The position numbers were made by a program, and so were the translations under genes. A stretch of DNA of 64,000 nt from Sipunculus nudus (lineage: Eukaryota > Annelida > Sipuncula > Golfingiida > Sipunculidae). The notes beneath the pieces were generated by a model that searched no databases, was not told where the DNA came from, and saw only the letters and a program-made list of their open reading frames with translations. The DNA lies in contig CM049318.1 in assembly GCA_026874595.1 (NCBI GenBank), positions 26,812,956 through 26,876,955 on the forward strand. The letters are read 5' to 3'. The number at the start of each line of letters is the position of its first letter. Position 1 is the first letter of the stretch. This document shows positions 52,539 through 64,000 of the stretch, in pieces.

Positions 52539-53570
52539 TCAAATATTGCGTAACTCTAATTTTAATTTTAAGTTTAATGTAAGCTATATTTTCTATTTAA
52601 GATACTTGGAAAATGTTATAGTAAACTCGAAATAAGTAAGGGCATAGAATGAGAATCTGTTTTTTTTATATACGCAACACTATCCAAAAAGAAGACCTTA
52701 CTCTGTTATACTCTTAGCCCATTCCTCAATTTATAAAAGGGTCCCAAGTGTAACTGCAAAGTAAGGCTCAAATCTTTGCATTTCATTTCTTACTATTATT
52801 TTCACTATCTAACTGTAAAGTTTAAAAAAAAATTACAATACCATGCTCTCTCCTCATCCTTTAGTGTATTCACTGATCCTCCGCTTATTTTTGCACAGGC
52901 ATTCTACAAAGACTGAGATTTGAACAGTGTACAGCATCTCATGAATATTGAACTGCGCACCAACTAAATTAAGACTTGTCATTCTCTTTTTAACTGTCAT
53001 TCTAATAAACATGCTTGACGATAACACATAAAAATAACCTCCTCTATTTTACATCAGAAATACTACATCTGCAGATGAACAAATGTGCCACAGTTTTAGT
53101 AGTTGAATGTTTGATCGAGATTGCGTACTTCCAGGAATGTGAATAAAAGAATACGTAATGAGCATTTCGTAAAGATGACAATTAACCTCAGTTTCATGTT
53201 TGATCCCGTTTTAATGCCACTCAATTAATCGCTCAAATTCGAATATGATAATATCAGAAGATCCAAACCATCTATATAGCACCAAAGGTAAAAAATGTTA
53301 CTTCTGCTTATTTGGTCAAATCCGTATGGCGATCAGAAGAGTAGTGTACTCTTTCATTATATGCCAAAAGAACATATTGGATTGACCGAGCAAGCAGACA
53401 ACATAACATTTGATTAATCAGATATTGCATTTTTCTGTTATTCTGTCAAGACGACATAAAAATTCACATGTAATTCCATTAGGCATTTTTCAACATCTGC
53501 AGATGAAGTTATTTGCAATATTTTAAAGTTGAAAATTTGACGAATATACCATATCCCAAGGGGGAATGAA
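52539..53570 (+). repeat. Unit 56, B2-subtype monomer
   Basis: B2 signature, but AGTAAGGGC rather than AGTAATGGC, as also at 59775. 1,032 bp. Confidence 0.94.
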
Positions 53571-54607
53571 TCAAATATTGCGTAACTCTACTTTTAATTT
53601 AAATTTAACATAAGCTATATTTTATATTTTAAAATACTTCGAAATTGTTAGTTAACCCGAAATAAGTAAGGACATAGAATGAGAATCCGGGTTTTTTTTT
53701 ATATACGCAACACTATCCAAAAAGAAGGCCTTACTCTGTTATACTCTTAGCCCATTCCTCAATTTATTAAACGGTTACAGGTGAAACTGCAAAGAACGGC
53801 TCAAATCTGTGCATTTCATTTCTTACTATTATTTTCACTATCTAAGTGTTAAGTTTAAAAAATTTACTATACCATCCTCTCTCCTCATCGTTTATTTATT
53901 CACTGATCCTCCGCTCGTTATCGCACAGGTATTCTACAAAGACTGAGATTTGAACAGTGTACAGCATCTCACGAATATTCAACTACGCACCAACTAAATT
54001 AAGACTTGTCATTCCTATTTTAAATGTCTTTCTAATAAACATGCTTGACGATATCACATAAAAATAACCTCCTCTTTTTTACATCAGAAATACTACAACA
54101 TCTGCAAATGAACAAATGTGCCACAGTTTTAGTAGTTGAATGTTTGATCGAGATTGCGTAATTCCTGGAGAGTGAATAATAGATTACGTAATGAGCATTT
54201 CGTAAACAGGAAAATTAACCTCAGTTTCATGTTTGATCCCGTTTTTCATGACACTCAAATAATCGCTCAAATTCGAATATGATCAAATTAGAGGAACCAA
54301 ACAATCTATATTGAACCAAATGTAAAAAAAAATGTTACTTCTGCTTATTTGGTCAAATCCGTATGGCGATCAAAAGAGTAGTGTACTCTTTCATTATGTG
54401 CCAAACGAACATATTGGATTGACCGAGCAAGCAGACAACATAACATTTGATTAATCAGATATTGCATTTTTCTGTTATTCTGTCAAGACGACATAAAAAT
54501 TCACATGTAATTCCATTAGGCATTTTTCAACATCTGCAGATGAAGTTATTTGCAATATTTTAAAGTTGAAAATTTGACGAATATACCATATCCCAAGGGG
54601 GAATAAA
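53571..54607 (+). repeat. Unit 57, A monomer with B-type 3' end
   Basis: A up to GCCAAACGAAC, then B after a switch between about 54406 and 54440. Ends CAAGGGGGAATAAA. TTAACATAAGC at the start is shared with 60807. Because an A3 monomer follows, A-B alternation slips by one unit here. Confidence 0.94.
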
Positions 54608-55641
54608 TCAAATATTGCGTAACTCTACTTTTAATTTAAATTTAACGTTAGCTATATTTTATATTTTAAAATACTTCGAAATTGTTAGTTAACCCGAAAT
54701 AAGTAAGGACATAGAATGAGAATCCGGTTTTTTTTATATACGCAACACTATCCAAAAAGAAGGCCTTACTCTGTTATACTCTTAGCCCATTCCTCAATTT
54801 ATTAAACGGTTACAGGTGAAACTGCAAAGAACGGCTCAAATCTGTGCATTTCATTTCTTACTATTATTTTCACTATCTAAGTGTTAAGTTTAAAAAATTT
54901 ACTATACCATGCTCTCTCCTCATCGTTTATTTATTCACTGATCCTCCGCTCGTTATCGCACAGGTATTCTACAAAGACTGAGATTTGAACAGTGTACAGC
55001 ATCTCACGAATATTCAACTACGCACCAACTAAATTAAGACTTGTCATTCCTATTTTAAATGTCTTTCTAATAAACATGCTTGACGATAACACATAAAAAT
55101 AACCTCCTCTTTTTTACATCAGAAATACTACAACATCTGCAAATGAACAAATGTGCCACAGTTTTAGTAGTTGAATGTTTGATCGAGATTGCGTAATTCC
55201 TGGAGAGTGAATAATAGATTACGTAATGAGCATTTCGTAAACAGGAAAATTAACCTCAGTTTCATGTTTGATCCCGTTTTTCATGACACTCAAATAATCG
55301 CTCAAATTCGAATATGATCAAATCAGAGGAACCAAACAATCTATATTGAACCAAATGTAAAAAAAAATGTTACTTCTGCTTATTTGGTCAAATCCGTATG
55401 GCGATCAAAAGAGTAGTGTACTCTTTCATTATGTGCCAAACGAACATATTGGATTGACCGAGCAAGCAGACAACATTACATTTGATTAATCAGATACATT
55501 ATTTTTCTGATATTCTGTCAAGACGACATTAAAATTCACAGTTTATTCCATCAGGCATTTTTCAACATCTGCAGATGAAGTTATTTGCAATATTTTTAAG
55601 TTCAATATTTCATGAATATACAATATCCCAAGGGGAAATAA
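54608..55641 (+). repeat. Unit 58, A3-subtype monomer
   Basis: A3 trio present (AACGTTAGC, GACGATAACAC, AAATCAGAGG). The CCGG run lacks one G. Confidence 0.94.
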
Positions 55642-56674
55642 TCAAATATTGCGTAACTCTAATTTTAATTTTAAGTTTAATGTAAGCTATATTTTCTTTT
55701 TAAGATACTTCGAAAATGTTATAGTAAACTCGAAATAAGTAAGGGCATAGCATGAGAATCTGTTTTATTTTATATACGCAACACTATCCAAAAAGAAGAC
55801 CTTACTCTGTTATACTCTTAGCCCATTCCTCAATTTATAAAAGGGTTCCAAGTGTAACTGCAAAGTAAGGCTCAAATCTTTGCATTTCATTTCTTACTAT
55901 TATTTTCACTATCTAACTGTAAAGTTTAAAAAGAAATTACTATACCATGCTCTCTCCTCATCCTTTAGTGTATTCACTGATCCTCCGCTTATTTTTGCAC
56001 AGGCATTCTACAAAGACTGAGATTTGAACAGTGTACAGCATCTCATGAATATTCAACTACGCACCAACTAAATTAAGACTTGTCATTCTCTTTTTAACTG
56101 TCATTCTAAAAAACATGCTTGACGATAACACATAAAAATAACCTCCTCTATTTTACATCAGAAATACTACATCTGCAGATGAACAAATGTGCCACAGTTT
56201 TAGTAGTTGAATGTTTGATCGAGATTGCGTACTTCCAGGAATGTGAATAAAAGAATACGTAATGAGCATTTCGTAAAGATGACAATTAACCTCAGTTTCA
56301 TGTTTGATCCCGTTTTAATGCCACTCAATTAATCGCTCAAATTCGAATATGATAATATCAGAAGATCCAAACCATCTATATAGCACCAAATGTAAAAAAT
56401 GTTACTTCTGCTTATTTGGTCAAATCCGTATGGCGATCAAAAGAGTAGTGTACTCTTTCATTATATGCCAAAAGAACATATTGGATTGACCGAGCAAGCA
56501 GACAACATAACATTTTATTAATCAGATATTGCATTTTTCTGTTATTCTGTCAAGACGACATAAAAATTCACATGTAATTCCATTAGGCATTTTTCAACAT
56601 CTGCAGATGAAGTTATTTGCAATATTTTAAAGTTGAAAATTTGACGAATATACCATATCCCAAGGGGGAATGAA
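55642..56674 (+). repeat. Unit 59, B monomer
   Basis: B monomer with AAAAAGAAATTAC (interrupted A run, shared only with 62879) and TTCTAAAAAACATG. Private changes are GGCATAGCATG and ACATTTTATTAATC. Confidence 0.95.
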
Positions 56675-57709
56675 TCAAATATTGCGTAACTCTACTTTTA
56701 ATTTAAATTTAACGTAAGCTATATTTTATATTTTAAAATACTTCGAAATTGTTAGTTAACCCGAAATAAGTAAGGACATAGAATGAGAATCCGGGTTTTT
56801 TTTATATACGCAACACTATCCAAAAAGAAGGCCTTACTCTGTTATACTCTTAGCCCATTCCTCAATTTATTAAACGGTTACAGGTGAAACTGCAAAGTAA
56901 GGCTCAAATCTGTGCATTTCATTTCTTACTATTATTTTCACTATCTAAGTGTTAAGTTTAAAAAATTTACTATACCATGCTCTCTCCTCATCGTTTATTT
57001 ATTCACTGATCCTCCGCTCGTTATCGCACAGGTATTCTACAAAGACTGAGATTTGAACAGTGTACAGCATCTCACGAATATTCAACTACGCACCAACTAA
57101 ATTAAGACTTGTCATTCCTATTTTAAATGTCTTTCTAATAAACATGCTTGACGATATCACATAAAAATAACCTCCTCTTTTTTACATCAGAAATACTACA
57201 ACATCTGCAAATGAACAAATGTGCCACAATTTTAGTAGTTGAATGTTTGATCGAGATTGCGTAATTCCTGGAGAGTGAATAATAGATTACGTAATGAGCA
57301 TTTCGTAAACAGGAAAATTAACCTCAGTTTCATGTTTGATCCCGTTTTTCATGACACTCAAATAATCGCTCAAATTCGAATATGATCAAATTAGAGGAAC
57401 CAAACAATCTATATTGAACCAAATGTAAAAAAAAATGTTACTTCTGCTTATTTGGTCAAATCCGTATGGCGATCAAAAGAGTAGTGTACTCTTTCATTAT
57501 GTGCCAAACGAACATATTGGATTGACCGAGCAAGCAGACAACATTACATTTGATTAATCAGATACATTATTTTTCTGATATTCTGTCAAGACGACATTAA
57601 AATTCACAGTTTATTCCATCAGGCATTTTTCAACATCTGCAGATGAAGTTATTTGCAATATTTTTAAGTTCAATATTTCATGAATATACAATATCCCAAG
57701 GGGAAATAA
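56675..57709 (+). repeat. Unit 60, A monomer
   Basis: A monomer with two B-like marks: GCAAAGTAAGGCTC at about 56890 and GCCACAATTTT (the B* form) at about 57222. It stands just before a B* monomer, a possible donor. Confidence 0.94.
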
Positions 57710-58742
57710 TCAAATATTGCGTAACTCTAATTTTAATTTTAAGTTTAATGTAAGCTATATTTTCTTTTTAAGATACTTCGAAAATATTATAGTAAACTCG
57801 AAATAAGTAAGGGCATAGAATGAGAATCTGTTTTATTTTATATACGCAACACTACCCAAAAAGAAGACCTTACTCTGTTACACTCTTAGCCCATTCCTCA
57901 ATTTATAAAAGGGTTCCAAGTGTAACTGCAAAGTAAGGCTCAAATCTTTGCATTTCATTTCTTTCGATTATTTTCACTATCTAACTGTAAAGTTTAAAAA
58001 AAAAATACTATACCATGCTCTCCCCTCATCCTTTAGTGTATTCACTGATCCTCCGCTTATTTTTGCACAGGCATTCTACAAAGACTAAGATTTGAACAGT
58101 GTACAGCATCTCATGAATATGCAACTACGCACCAACTAAATTAAGACCTGTCATTCTCTTTTTAACTGTCATTCTAATTAACATGCTTGACGATAACACA
58201 TAAAAATAACCTCCTCTTTTTTACATCAGAAATACTACATCTGCAGATGAACAAATGTGCCACAATTTTAGTAGTTGAATGTTTGATCGAGATTGCGTAC
58301 TTCCAGGAATGTGAATAAAAGAATACGTAATGAGCATTTCGTAAAGATGACAATTAACCTCAGTTTCATGTTTGATCCCGTTTTAATGCCACTCAATTAA
58401 TCGCTCAAATTCGAATATGATAATATCAGAAGATCCAAACCATCTATATAGCACCAAAAGTAAAAAATGTTACTTCTGCTTATTTGGTCAAATCCGTATG
58501 GCGATCAAAAGAGTAGTGTACTCTTTCATTATATGCCAAAAGAACATATTGGATTGACCGAGCAAGCAGACAACATAACATTTGATTAATCAGATATTGC
58601 ATTTTTCTGTTATTCTGTCAAGACGACATAAAAATTCACATGTAATTCCATTAGGCATTTTTCAACATCTGCAGATGAAGTTATTTGCAATATTTTAAAG
58701 TTGAAAATTTGACGAATATACCATATCCCAATGGGGAATGAA
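57710..58742 (+). repeat. Unit 61, B* monomer
   Basis: B* signature with private changes GTTACACTC, TTCTTTCGATT and CCAAAAGTAAAAAATG. Last unit of the complete 7-monomer repeat. Confidence 0.94.
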
Positions 58743-59774
58743 TCAAATATTGCGTAACTCTACTTTTAATTTAAATTTAACGTAAGCTATATTTTATATT
58801 TTAAAATACTTCGAAAATGTTATAGTTAACCCGAAATAAGTAAGGGCATAGAAGGAGAATCTGGTTTTTTTTTTCATATACGCAACACTATCCAAAAAGA
58901 AGACCTTACTCTGTTGTACTCTTAGCCCATTCCTCAATTTATTAAACGCTTACAGGTGAAACTGCAAAGAACGGCTCGATTCTGTGCATTTCATTTCTTA
59001 CTATTATTTTCACTATCTAAGTGTTAAGTTTAAAAAATTTACTATACCATGCTCTCTACTCATCGTTTATTTACTCACTGATCCTCCGCTCATTATCGCA
59101 CAGGTATTCTACAAAGACTGAGATTTGAACAGTGTACAGCATCTCAGGAATATTCAACTACGCACCAACTAAATTAAGACTTGTCATTCTCTTTTTAACT
59201 GTCATTCTAATAAACATGCTTGACGATAACACATAAAAATAACCTCCTCTTTTTTACATCAGAAATACTACATCTGCAGATGAACAAATGTGCCACAGTT
59301 TTAGTAGTTGAATATTTGATCGAGATTGCGTACTTCCAGGAATGTGAATAAAAGAATACGTAATGAGCATTTCGTAAAGATGACAATTAACCTCAGTTTC
59401 ATGTTTGATCCCGTTTTAATGCCACTCAATTAATCGCTCAAATTCGAATATGATAATATCAGAAGATCCAAACCATCTATATAGCACCAAATGTAAAAAA
59501 TGTTACTTCTGCTTATTTGGTCAAATCCGTATGGCGATCAAAAGAGAAGTGTACTCTTTCATTATATGCCAAAAGAACATATTGGATTGACCGAGCAAGC
59601 AGACAACATAACATTTGATTAATCAGATACATTATTTTTCTGATATTCTGTCAAGACGACATTAAAATTCACAGTTAATTCCATCAGGCATTTTTCACCA
59701 TCTGCAGATGAAGTTATTTGCAATATTTTTAAGTTCAATATTTCATGAATATACAATATCCCCAGGGGAAATAA
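58743..59774 (+). repeat. Unit 62, A' chimeric monomer
   Basis: A' signature at an offset of 7,235 bp from 51508. Private changes are ATCTGGTTTT and TTTTCACCATCTG. Confidence 0.94.
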
Positions 59775-60806
59775 TCAAATATTGCGTAACTCTAATTTTA
59801 ATTTTAAGTTTAATGTAAGCTATATTTTCTATTTAAGATACTTGGAAAATGTTATAGTAAACTCGAAATAAGTAAGGGCATAGAATGAGAATCTGTTTTT
59901 TTTATATACGCAACACTATCCAAAAAGAAGACCTTACTCTGTTATACTCTTAGCCCATTCCTCAATTTATAAAAGGGTCCCAAGTGTAACTGCAAAGTAA
60001 GGCTCAAATCTTTGCATTTCATTTCTTACTATTATTTTCACTATCTAACTGTAAAGTTTAAAAAAAAATTACAATACCATGCTCTCTCCTCATCCTTTAG
60101 TGTATTCACTGATCCTCCGCTTATTTTTGCACAGGCATTCTACAAAGACTGAGATTTGAACAGTGTACAGCATCTCATGAATATTGAACTGCGCACCAAC
60201 TAAATTAAGACTTGTCATTCTCTTTTTAACTGTCATTCTAATAAACATGCTTGACGATAACACATAAAAATAACCTCCTCTATTTTACATCAGAAATACT
60301 ACATCTGCAGATGAACAAATGTGCCACAGTTTTAGTAGTTGAATGTTTGATCGAGATTGCGTACTTCCAGGAATGTGAATAAAAGAATACGTAATGAGCA
60401 TTTCGTAAAGATGACAATTAACCTCAGTTTCATGTTTGATCCCGTTTTAATGCCACTCAATTAATCGCTCAAATTCGAATATGATAATATCAGAAGATCC
60501 AAACCATCTATATAGCACCAAAGGTTAAAAATGTTACTTCTGCTTATTTGGTCAAATCCGTATGGCGATCAGAAGAGTAGTGTACTCTTTCATTATATGC
60601 CAAAAGAACATATTGGATTGACCGAGCAAGCAGACAACATAACATTTGATTAATCAGATATTGCATTTTTCTGTTATTCTGTCAAGACGACATAAAAATT
60701 CACATGTAATTCCATTAGGCATTTTTCAACATCTGCAGATGAAGTTATTTGCAATATTTTAAAGTTGAAAATTTGACGAATATACCATATCCCAAGGGGG
60801 AATGAA
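59775..60806 (+). repeat. Unit 63, B2-subtype monomer
   Basis: B2 with AGTAAGGGC as at 52539. Private change AAAGGTTAAAAATG. Confidence 0.94.
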
Positions 60807-61844
60807 TCAAATATTGCGTAACTCTACTTTTAATTTAAATTTAACATAAGCTATATTTTATATTTTAAAATACTTCGAAATTGTTAGTTAACCCGAAATA
60901 AGTAAGGACATAGAATGAGAATCCGGGGTTTTTTTTATATACGCAACACTATCCAAAAAGAAGGCCTTACTCTGTTATACTCTTAGCCCATTCCTCAATT
61001 TATTAAACGGTTACAGGTGAAACTGCAAAGAACGGCTCAAATCTGTGCATTTCATTTCTTACTATTATTTTCACTATCTAAGTGTTAAGTTTAAAAAATC
61101 TACTATACCATCCTCTCTCCTCATCGTTTATTTATTCACTGATCCTCCGCTCGTTATCGCACAGGTATTCTACAAAGACTGAGATTTGAACAGTGTACAG
61201 CATCTCACGAATATTCAACTACGCACCAACTAAATTAAGACTTGTCATTCCTATTTTAAATGTCTTTCTAATAAACATGCTTGACGATATCACATAAAAA
61301 TAACCTCCTCTTTTTTACATCAGAAATACTACAACATCTGCAAATGAACAAATGTGCCACAGTTTTAGTAGTTGAATGTTTGATCGAGATTGCGTAATTT
61401 CTTTGAGAGTGAATAATAGATTACGTAATGAGCATTTCGTAAACAGGAAAATTAACCTCAGTTTCATGTTTGATCCCGTTTTTCATGACACTCAAATAAT
61501 CGCTCAAATTCGAATATGATCAAATTAGAGGAACCAAACAATCTATATTGAACCAAATGTAAAAAAAAATGTTACTTCTGCTTATTTGGTCAAATCCGTA
61601 TGGCGATCAAAAGAGTAGTGTACTCTTTCATTATGTGCCAAACGAACATATTGGATTGACCGAGCAAGCAGACAACATAACATTTGATTAATCAGATATT
61701 GCATTTTTCTGTTATTCTGTCAAGACGACATAAAAATTCACATGTAATTCCATTAGGCATTTTTCAACATCTGCAGATGAAGTTATTTGCAATATTTTAA
61801 AGTTGAAAATTTGACGAATATACCATATCCCAATGGGGAATAAA
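60807..61844 (+). repeat. Unit 64, A monomer with B-type 3' end
   Basis: Copy of 53571-54607 with the same switch interval (about 61642-61677). The end is CCCAATGGGGAATAAA, closer to B*. Private change AATTTCTTTGAGAG. Confidence 0.94.
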
Positions 61845-62878
61845 TCAAATATTGCGTAACTCTACTTTTAATTTAAATTTAACGTTAGCTATATTTTATA
61901 TTTTAAAATACTTCGAAATTGTTAGTTAACCCGAAATAAGTAAGGACATAGAATGAGAATCCGGGTTTTTTTATATACGCAACACTATCCAAAAAGAAGG
62001 CCTTACTCTGTTATACTCTTAGCCCATTCCTCAATTTATTAAACGGTTACAGGTGAAACTGCAAAGAACGGCTCAAATCTGTGCATTTCATTTCTTACTA
62101 TTATTTTCACTATCTAAGTGTTAAGTTTAAAAAATTTACTATACCATGCTCTCTCCTCATCGTTTATTTATTCACTGATCCTCCGCTCCTTATCGCACAG
62201 GTATTCTACAAAGACTGAGATTTGAACAGTGTACAGCATCTCACGAATATTCAACTACGCACCAACTAAATTAAGACTTGTCATTCCTATTTTAAATGTC
62301 TTTCTAATAAACATGCTTGACGATAACACATAAAAATAACCTCCTCTTTTTTACATCAGAAATACTACAACATCTGCAAATGAACAAATGTGCCACAGTT
62401 TTAGTAGTTGAATGTTTGATCGAGATTGCGTAATTCCTGGAGAGTGAATAATAGATTACGTAAGGAGCATTTCGTAAACAGGAAAATTAACCTCAGTTTC
62501 ATGTTTGATCCCGTTTTTCATGACACTCAAATAATCGCTCAAATTCGAATATGATCAAATCAGAGGAACCTAACAATCTATATTGAACCAAATGTAAAAA
62601 AAAATGTTACTTCTGCTTATTTGGTCAAATCCGTATGGCGATCAAAAGAGTAGTGTACTCTTTCATTATGTGCCAAACGAACATATTGGATTGACCGAGC
62701 AAGCAGACAACATTACATTTGATTAATCAGATACATTATTTTTCTGATATTCTGTCAAGACGACATTAAAATTCACAGTTTATTCCATCAGGCATTTTTC
62801 AACATCTGCAGATGAAGTTATTTGCAATATTTTTAAGTTCAATATTTCATGAATATACAATATCCCAAGGGGAAATAA
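61845..62878 (+). repeat. Unit 65, A3-subtype monomer
   Basis: A3 trio present. Private changes are CGCTCCTTATCG, CGTAAGGAGC (which alters the bZIP-like palindrome) and GGAACCTAAC. Confidence 0.94.
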
Positions 62879-63911
62879 TCAAATATTGCGTAACTCTAAT
62901 TTTAATTTTAAGTTTAATGTAAGCTATATTTTCTTTTTAAGATACTTCGAAAATGTTATAGTAAACTCGAAATAAGTAAGGGCATAGAATAAGAATCTGT
63001 TTTATTTTATATACGCAACACTATCCAAAAAGAAGACCTTACTCTGTTATACTCTTAGCCCATTCCTCAATTTATAAAAGGGTTCCAAGTGTAACTGCAA
63101 AGTAAGGCTCAAATCTTTGCATTTCATTTCTTACTATTATTTTCACTATCTAACTGTAAAGTTTAAAAAGAAATTACTATACCATGCTCTCTCCTCATCC
63201 TTTAGTGTATTCACTGATCCTCCGCTTATTTTTGCACAGGCATTCTACAAAGACTGAGATTTGAACAGTGTACAGCATCTCATGAATATTCAACTACGCA
63301 CCAACTAAATTAAGACTTGTCATTCTCTTTTTAACTGTCATTCTAAAAAACATGCTTGACGATAACACATAAAAATAACCTCCTCTATTTTACATCAGAA
63401 ATACTACATCTGCAGATGAACAAATGTGCCACAGTTTTAGTAGTTGAATGTTTGATCGAGATTGCGTACTTCCAGGAATGTGAATAAAAGAATACGTAAT
63501 GAGCATTTCGTAAAGATGACAATTAACCTCAGTTTCATGTTTGATCCCGTTTTAATGCCACTCAATTAATCGCTCAAATTCGAATATGATAATATCAGAA
63601 GATCCAAACCATCTATATAGCACCAAATGTAAAAAATGTTACTTCTGCTTATTTGGTCAAATCCGTATGGCGATCAAAAGAGTAGTGTACTCTTTCATTA
63701 TATGCCAAAAGAACATATTGGATTGACCGAGCAAGCAGACAACATAACATTTGATTAATCAGATATTGCATTTTTCTGTTATTCTGTCAAGACGACATAA
63801 AAATTCACATGTAATTCCATTAGGCATTTTTCAACATCTGCAGATGAAGTTATTTGCAATATTTTAAAGTTGAAAATTTGACGAATATACCATATCCCAA
63901 GGGGGAATGAA
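62879..63911 (+). repeat. Unit 66, B monomer
   Basis: Matches 55642-56674 at 7,237 bp (AAAAAGAAATTAC, TTCTAAAAAACATG). Private change GAATAAGAATC. Confidence 0.95.
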
Positions 63912-64000
63912 TCAAATATTGCGTAACTCTACTTTTAATTTAAATTTAACGTAAGCTATATTTTATATTTTAAAATACTTCGAAATTGTTAGTTAACCCG
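63912..64000 (+). repeat. Unit 67, A monomer, cut by window edge
   Basis: First 89 bp of an A monomer, ending at GTTAACCCG. The array continues beyond the window. Confidence 0.93.

Larger units (their letters stand above)
51508..58742 (+). repeat. 7-monomer higher-order repeat (7.24 kb), copy 1
   Basis: Order: A', B2, A-with-B-end, A3, B, A, B*; 7,235 bp. Subtype markers match the next copy at offsets of 7,235-7,237 bp. Confidence 0.9.
1..64000 (+). repeat. Satellite DNA array, ~1.03-kb monomers in A-B dimers (~2.07 kb)
   Basis: The whole window is tandem copies of one AT-rich monomer, all in one orientation, with no non-satellite sequence between units. I located each unit by its start TCAAATATTGCGTAAC and measured start-to-start distances: nearly all are 1,028-1,039 bp, alternating between two families, A and B. 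Length differences among full units come mainly from two homopolymers, a T run near monomer position 120 and an A run near position 310. Neither end of the array is inside the window, so its size is at least 64 kb. No gene, RNA gene, insertion element or unique spacer is visible. A centromeric or heterochromatic location is inferred from the organisation, not shown. Confidence 0.98.
58743..64000 (+). repeat. 7-monomer higher-order repeat, copy 2, cut by window edge
   Basis: A', B2, A-with-B-end, A3, B and the start of an A unit are present. The rest would lie beyond the window. Confidence 0.88.

Noticed and set aside
1-64000. CRISPR array or prokaryotic repeat system
   Set aside because: The repeat unit is about 1 kb with no short-repeat and unique-spacer pattern, and no cas-like or other genes are present.
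1-64000. Tandemly repeated transposable element or rDNA/histone-type gene repeat
   Set aside because: The monomer has no long open frame, no terminal inverted or long terminal repeats, no target-site duplications and no rRNA or tRNA-like segment that I can recognise.
1-64000. Telomere-type short repeats (TTAGG, TTAGGG and similar)
   Set aside because: No tandem run of such a motif was seen on either strand.

Overview
The window is one uninterrupted eukaryotic satellite DNA array. From base 1 to base 64000 it consists of head-to-tail copies, all in the same orientation, of an AT-rich monomer of about 1,030 bp (a hand count of one copy, 4408-5444, gives about 32% GC). I can place 67 units: 61 full-length monomers (1,028-1,039 bp), four copies of a 194-bp shortened unit, one 80-bp shortened unit and a partial unit at the right edge. 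I find no protein-coding gene, rRNA, tRNA, CRISPR array or recognisable transposable element on either strand. The only open frame of note is a 75-codon non-ATG frame that looks like chance. The species cannot be named from the sequence. Lack of genes, tandem homogenised repeats, higher-order structure and the absence of CpG depletion suggest pericentromeric or other heterochromatin of a eukaryote with little germline CpG methylation, such as many invertebrates. That placement is inference.

Monomers fall into two main families, A and B, which I judge by eye to be roughly 85-90% identical. They alternate as A-B dimers of about 2.07 kb. A ends in a tract like TTCAATATTTCATGAATA and carries CCGTTTTTCATGACAC in its middle. 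B ends in AATTTGACGAATATACC and carries CCGTTTTAATGCCAC. Phase is arbitrary: I start each unit at TCAAATATTGCGTAAC, which is also the first base of the window.

Layout: (1) 1-6475, A/B units with two shortened units (194 bp at 1035, 80 bp at 2262) and mosaic monomers. (2) 6476-21521, two copies of a 6.4-kb multimer, each with a 194-bp unit; the first copy also holds an internal 2.25-kb tandem duplication. (3) 21522-36000, mostly regular A-B dimers with sequence-tagged sublineages and one clear conversion tract (in 29791-30818). (4) 35989-50474, an A/B recombinant, a chimeric A'-B2 pair and more dimers. (5) 50475-64000, a 7-monomer higher-order repeat of about 7.24 kb, one full copy at 51508-58742 and most of a second at 58743-64000.

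The array therefore records stacked rounds of unequal exchange and gene conversion. The most interesting signals are sequence elements inside the monomer: a 19-bp dyad (AAAGAGTA-GTG-TACTCTTT) inside the best-conserved 66-bp core, a 12-bp palindrome CATCTGCAGATG present twice per B monomer, and in A monomers three 10-bp motifs matching C/EBP- and PAR-bZIP-type consensus sites. Many A/B switch points fall in or next to the dyad core.
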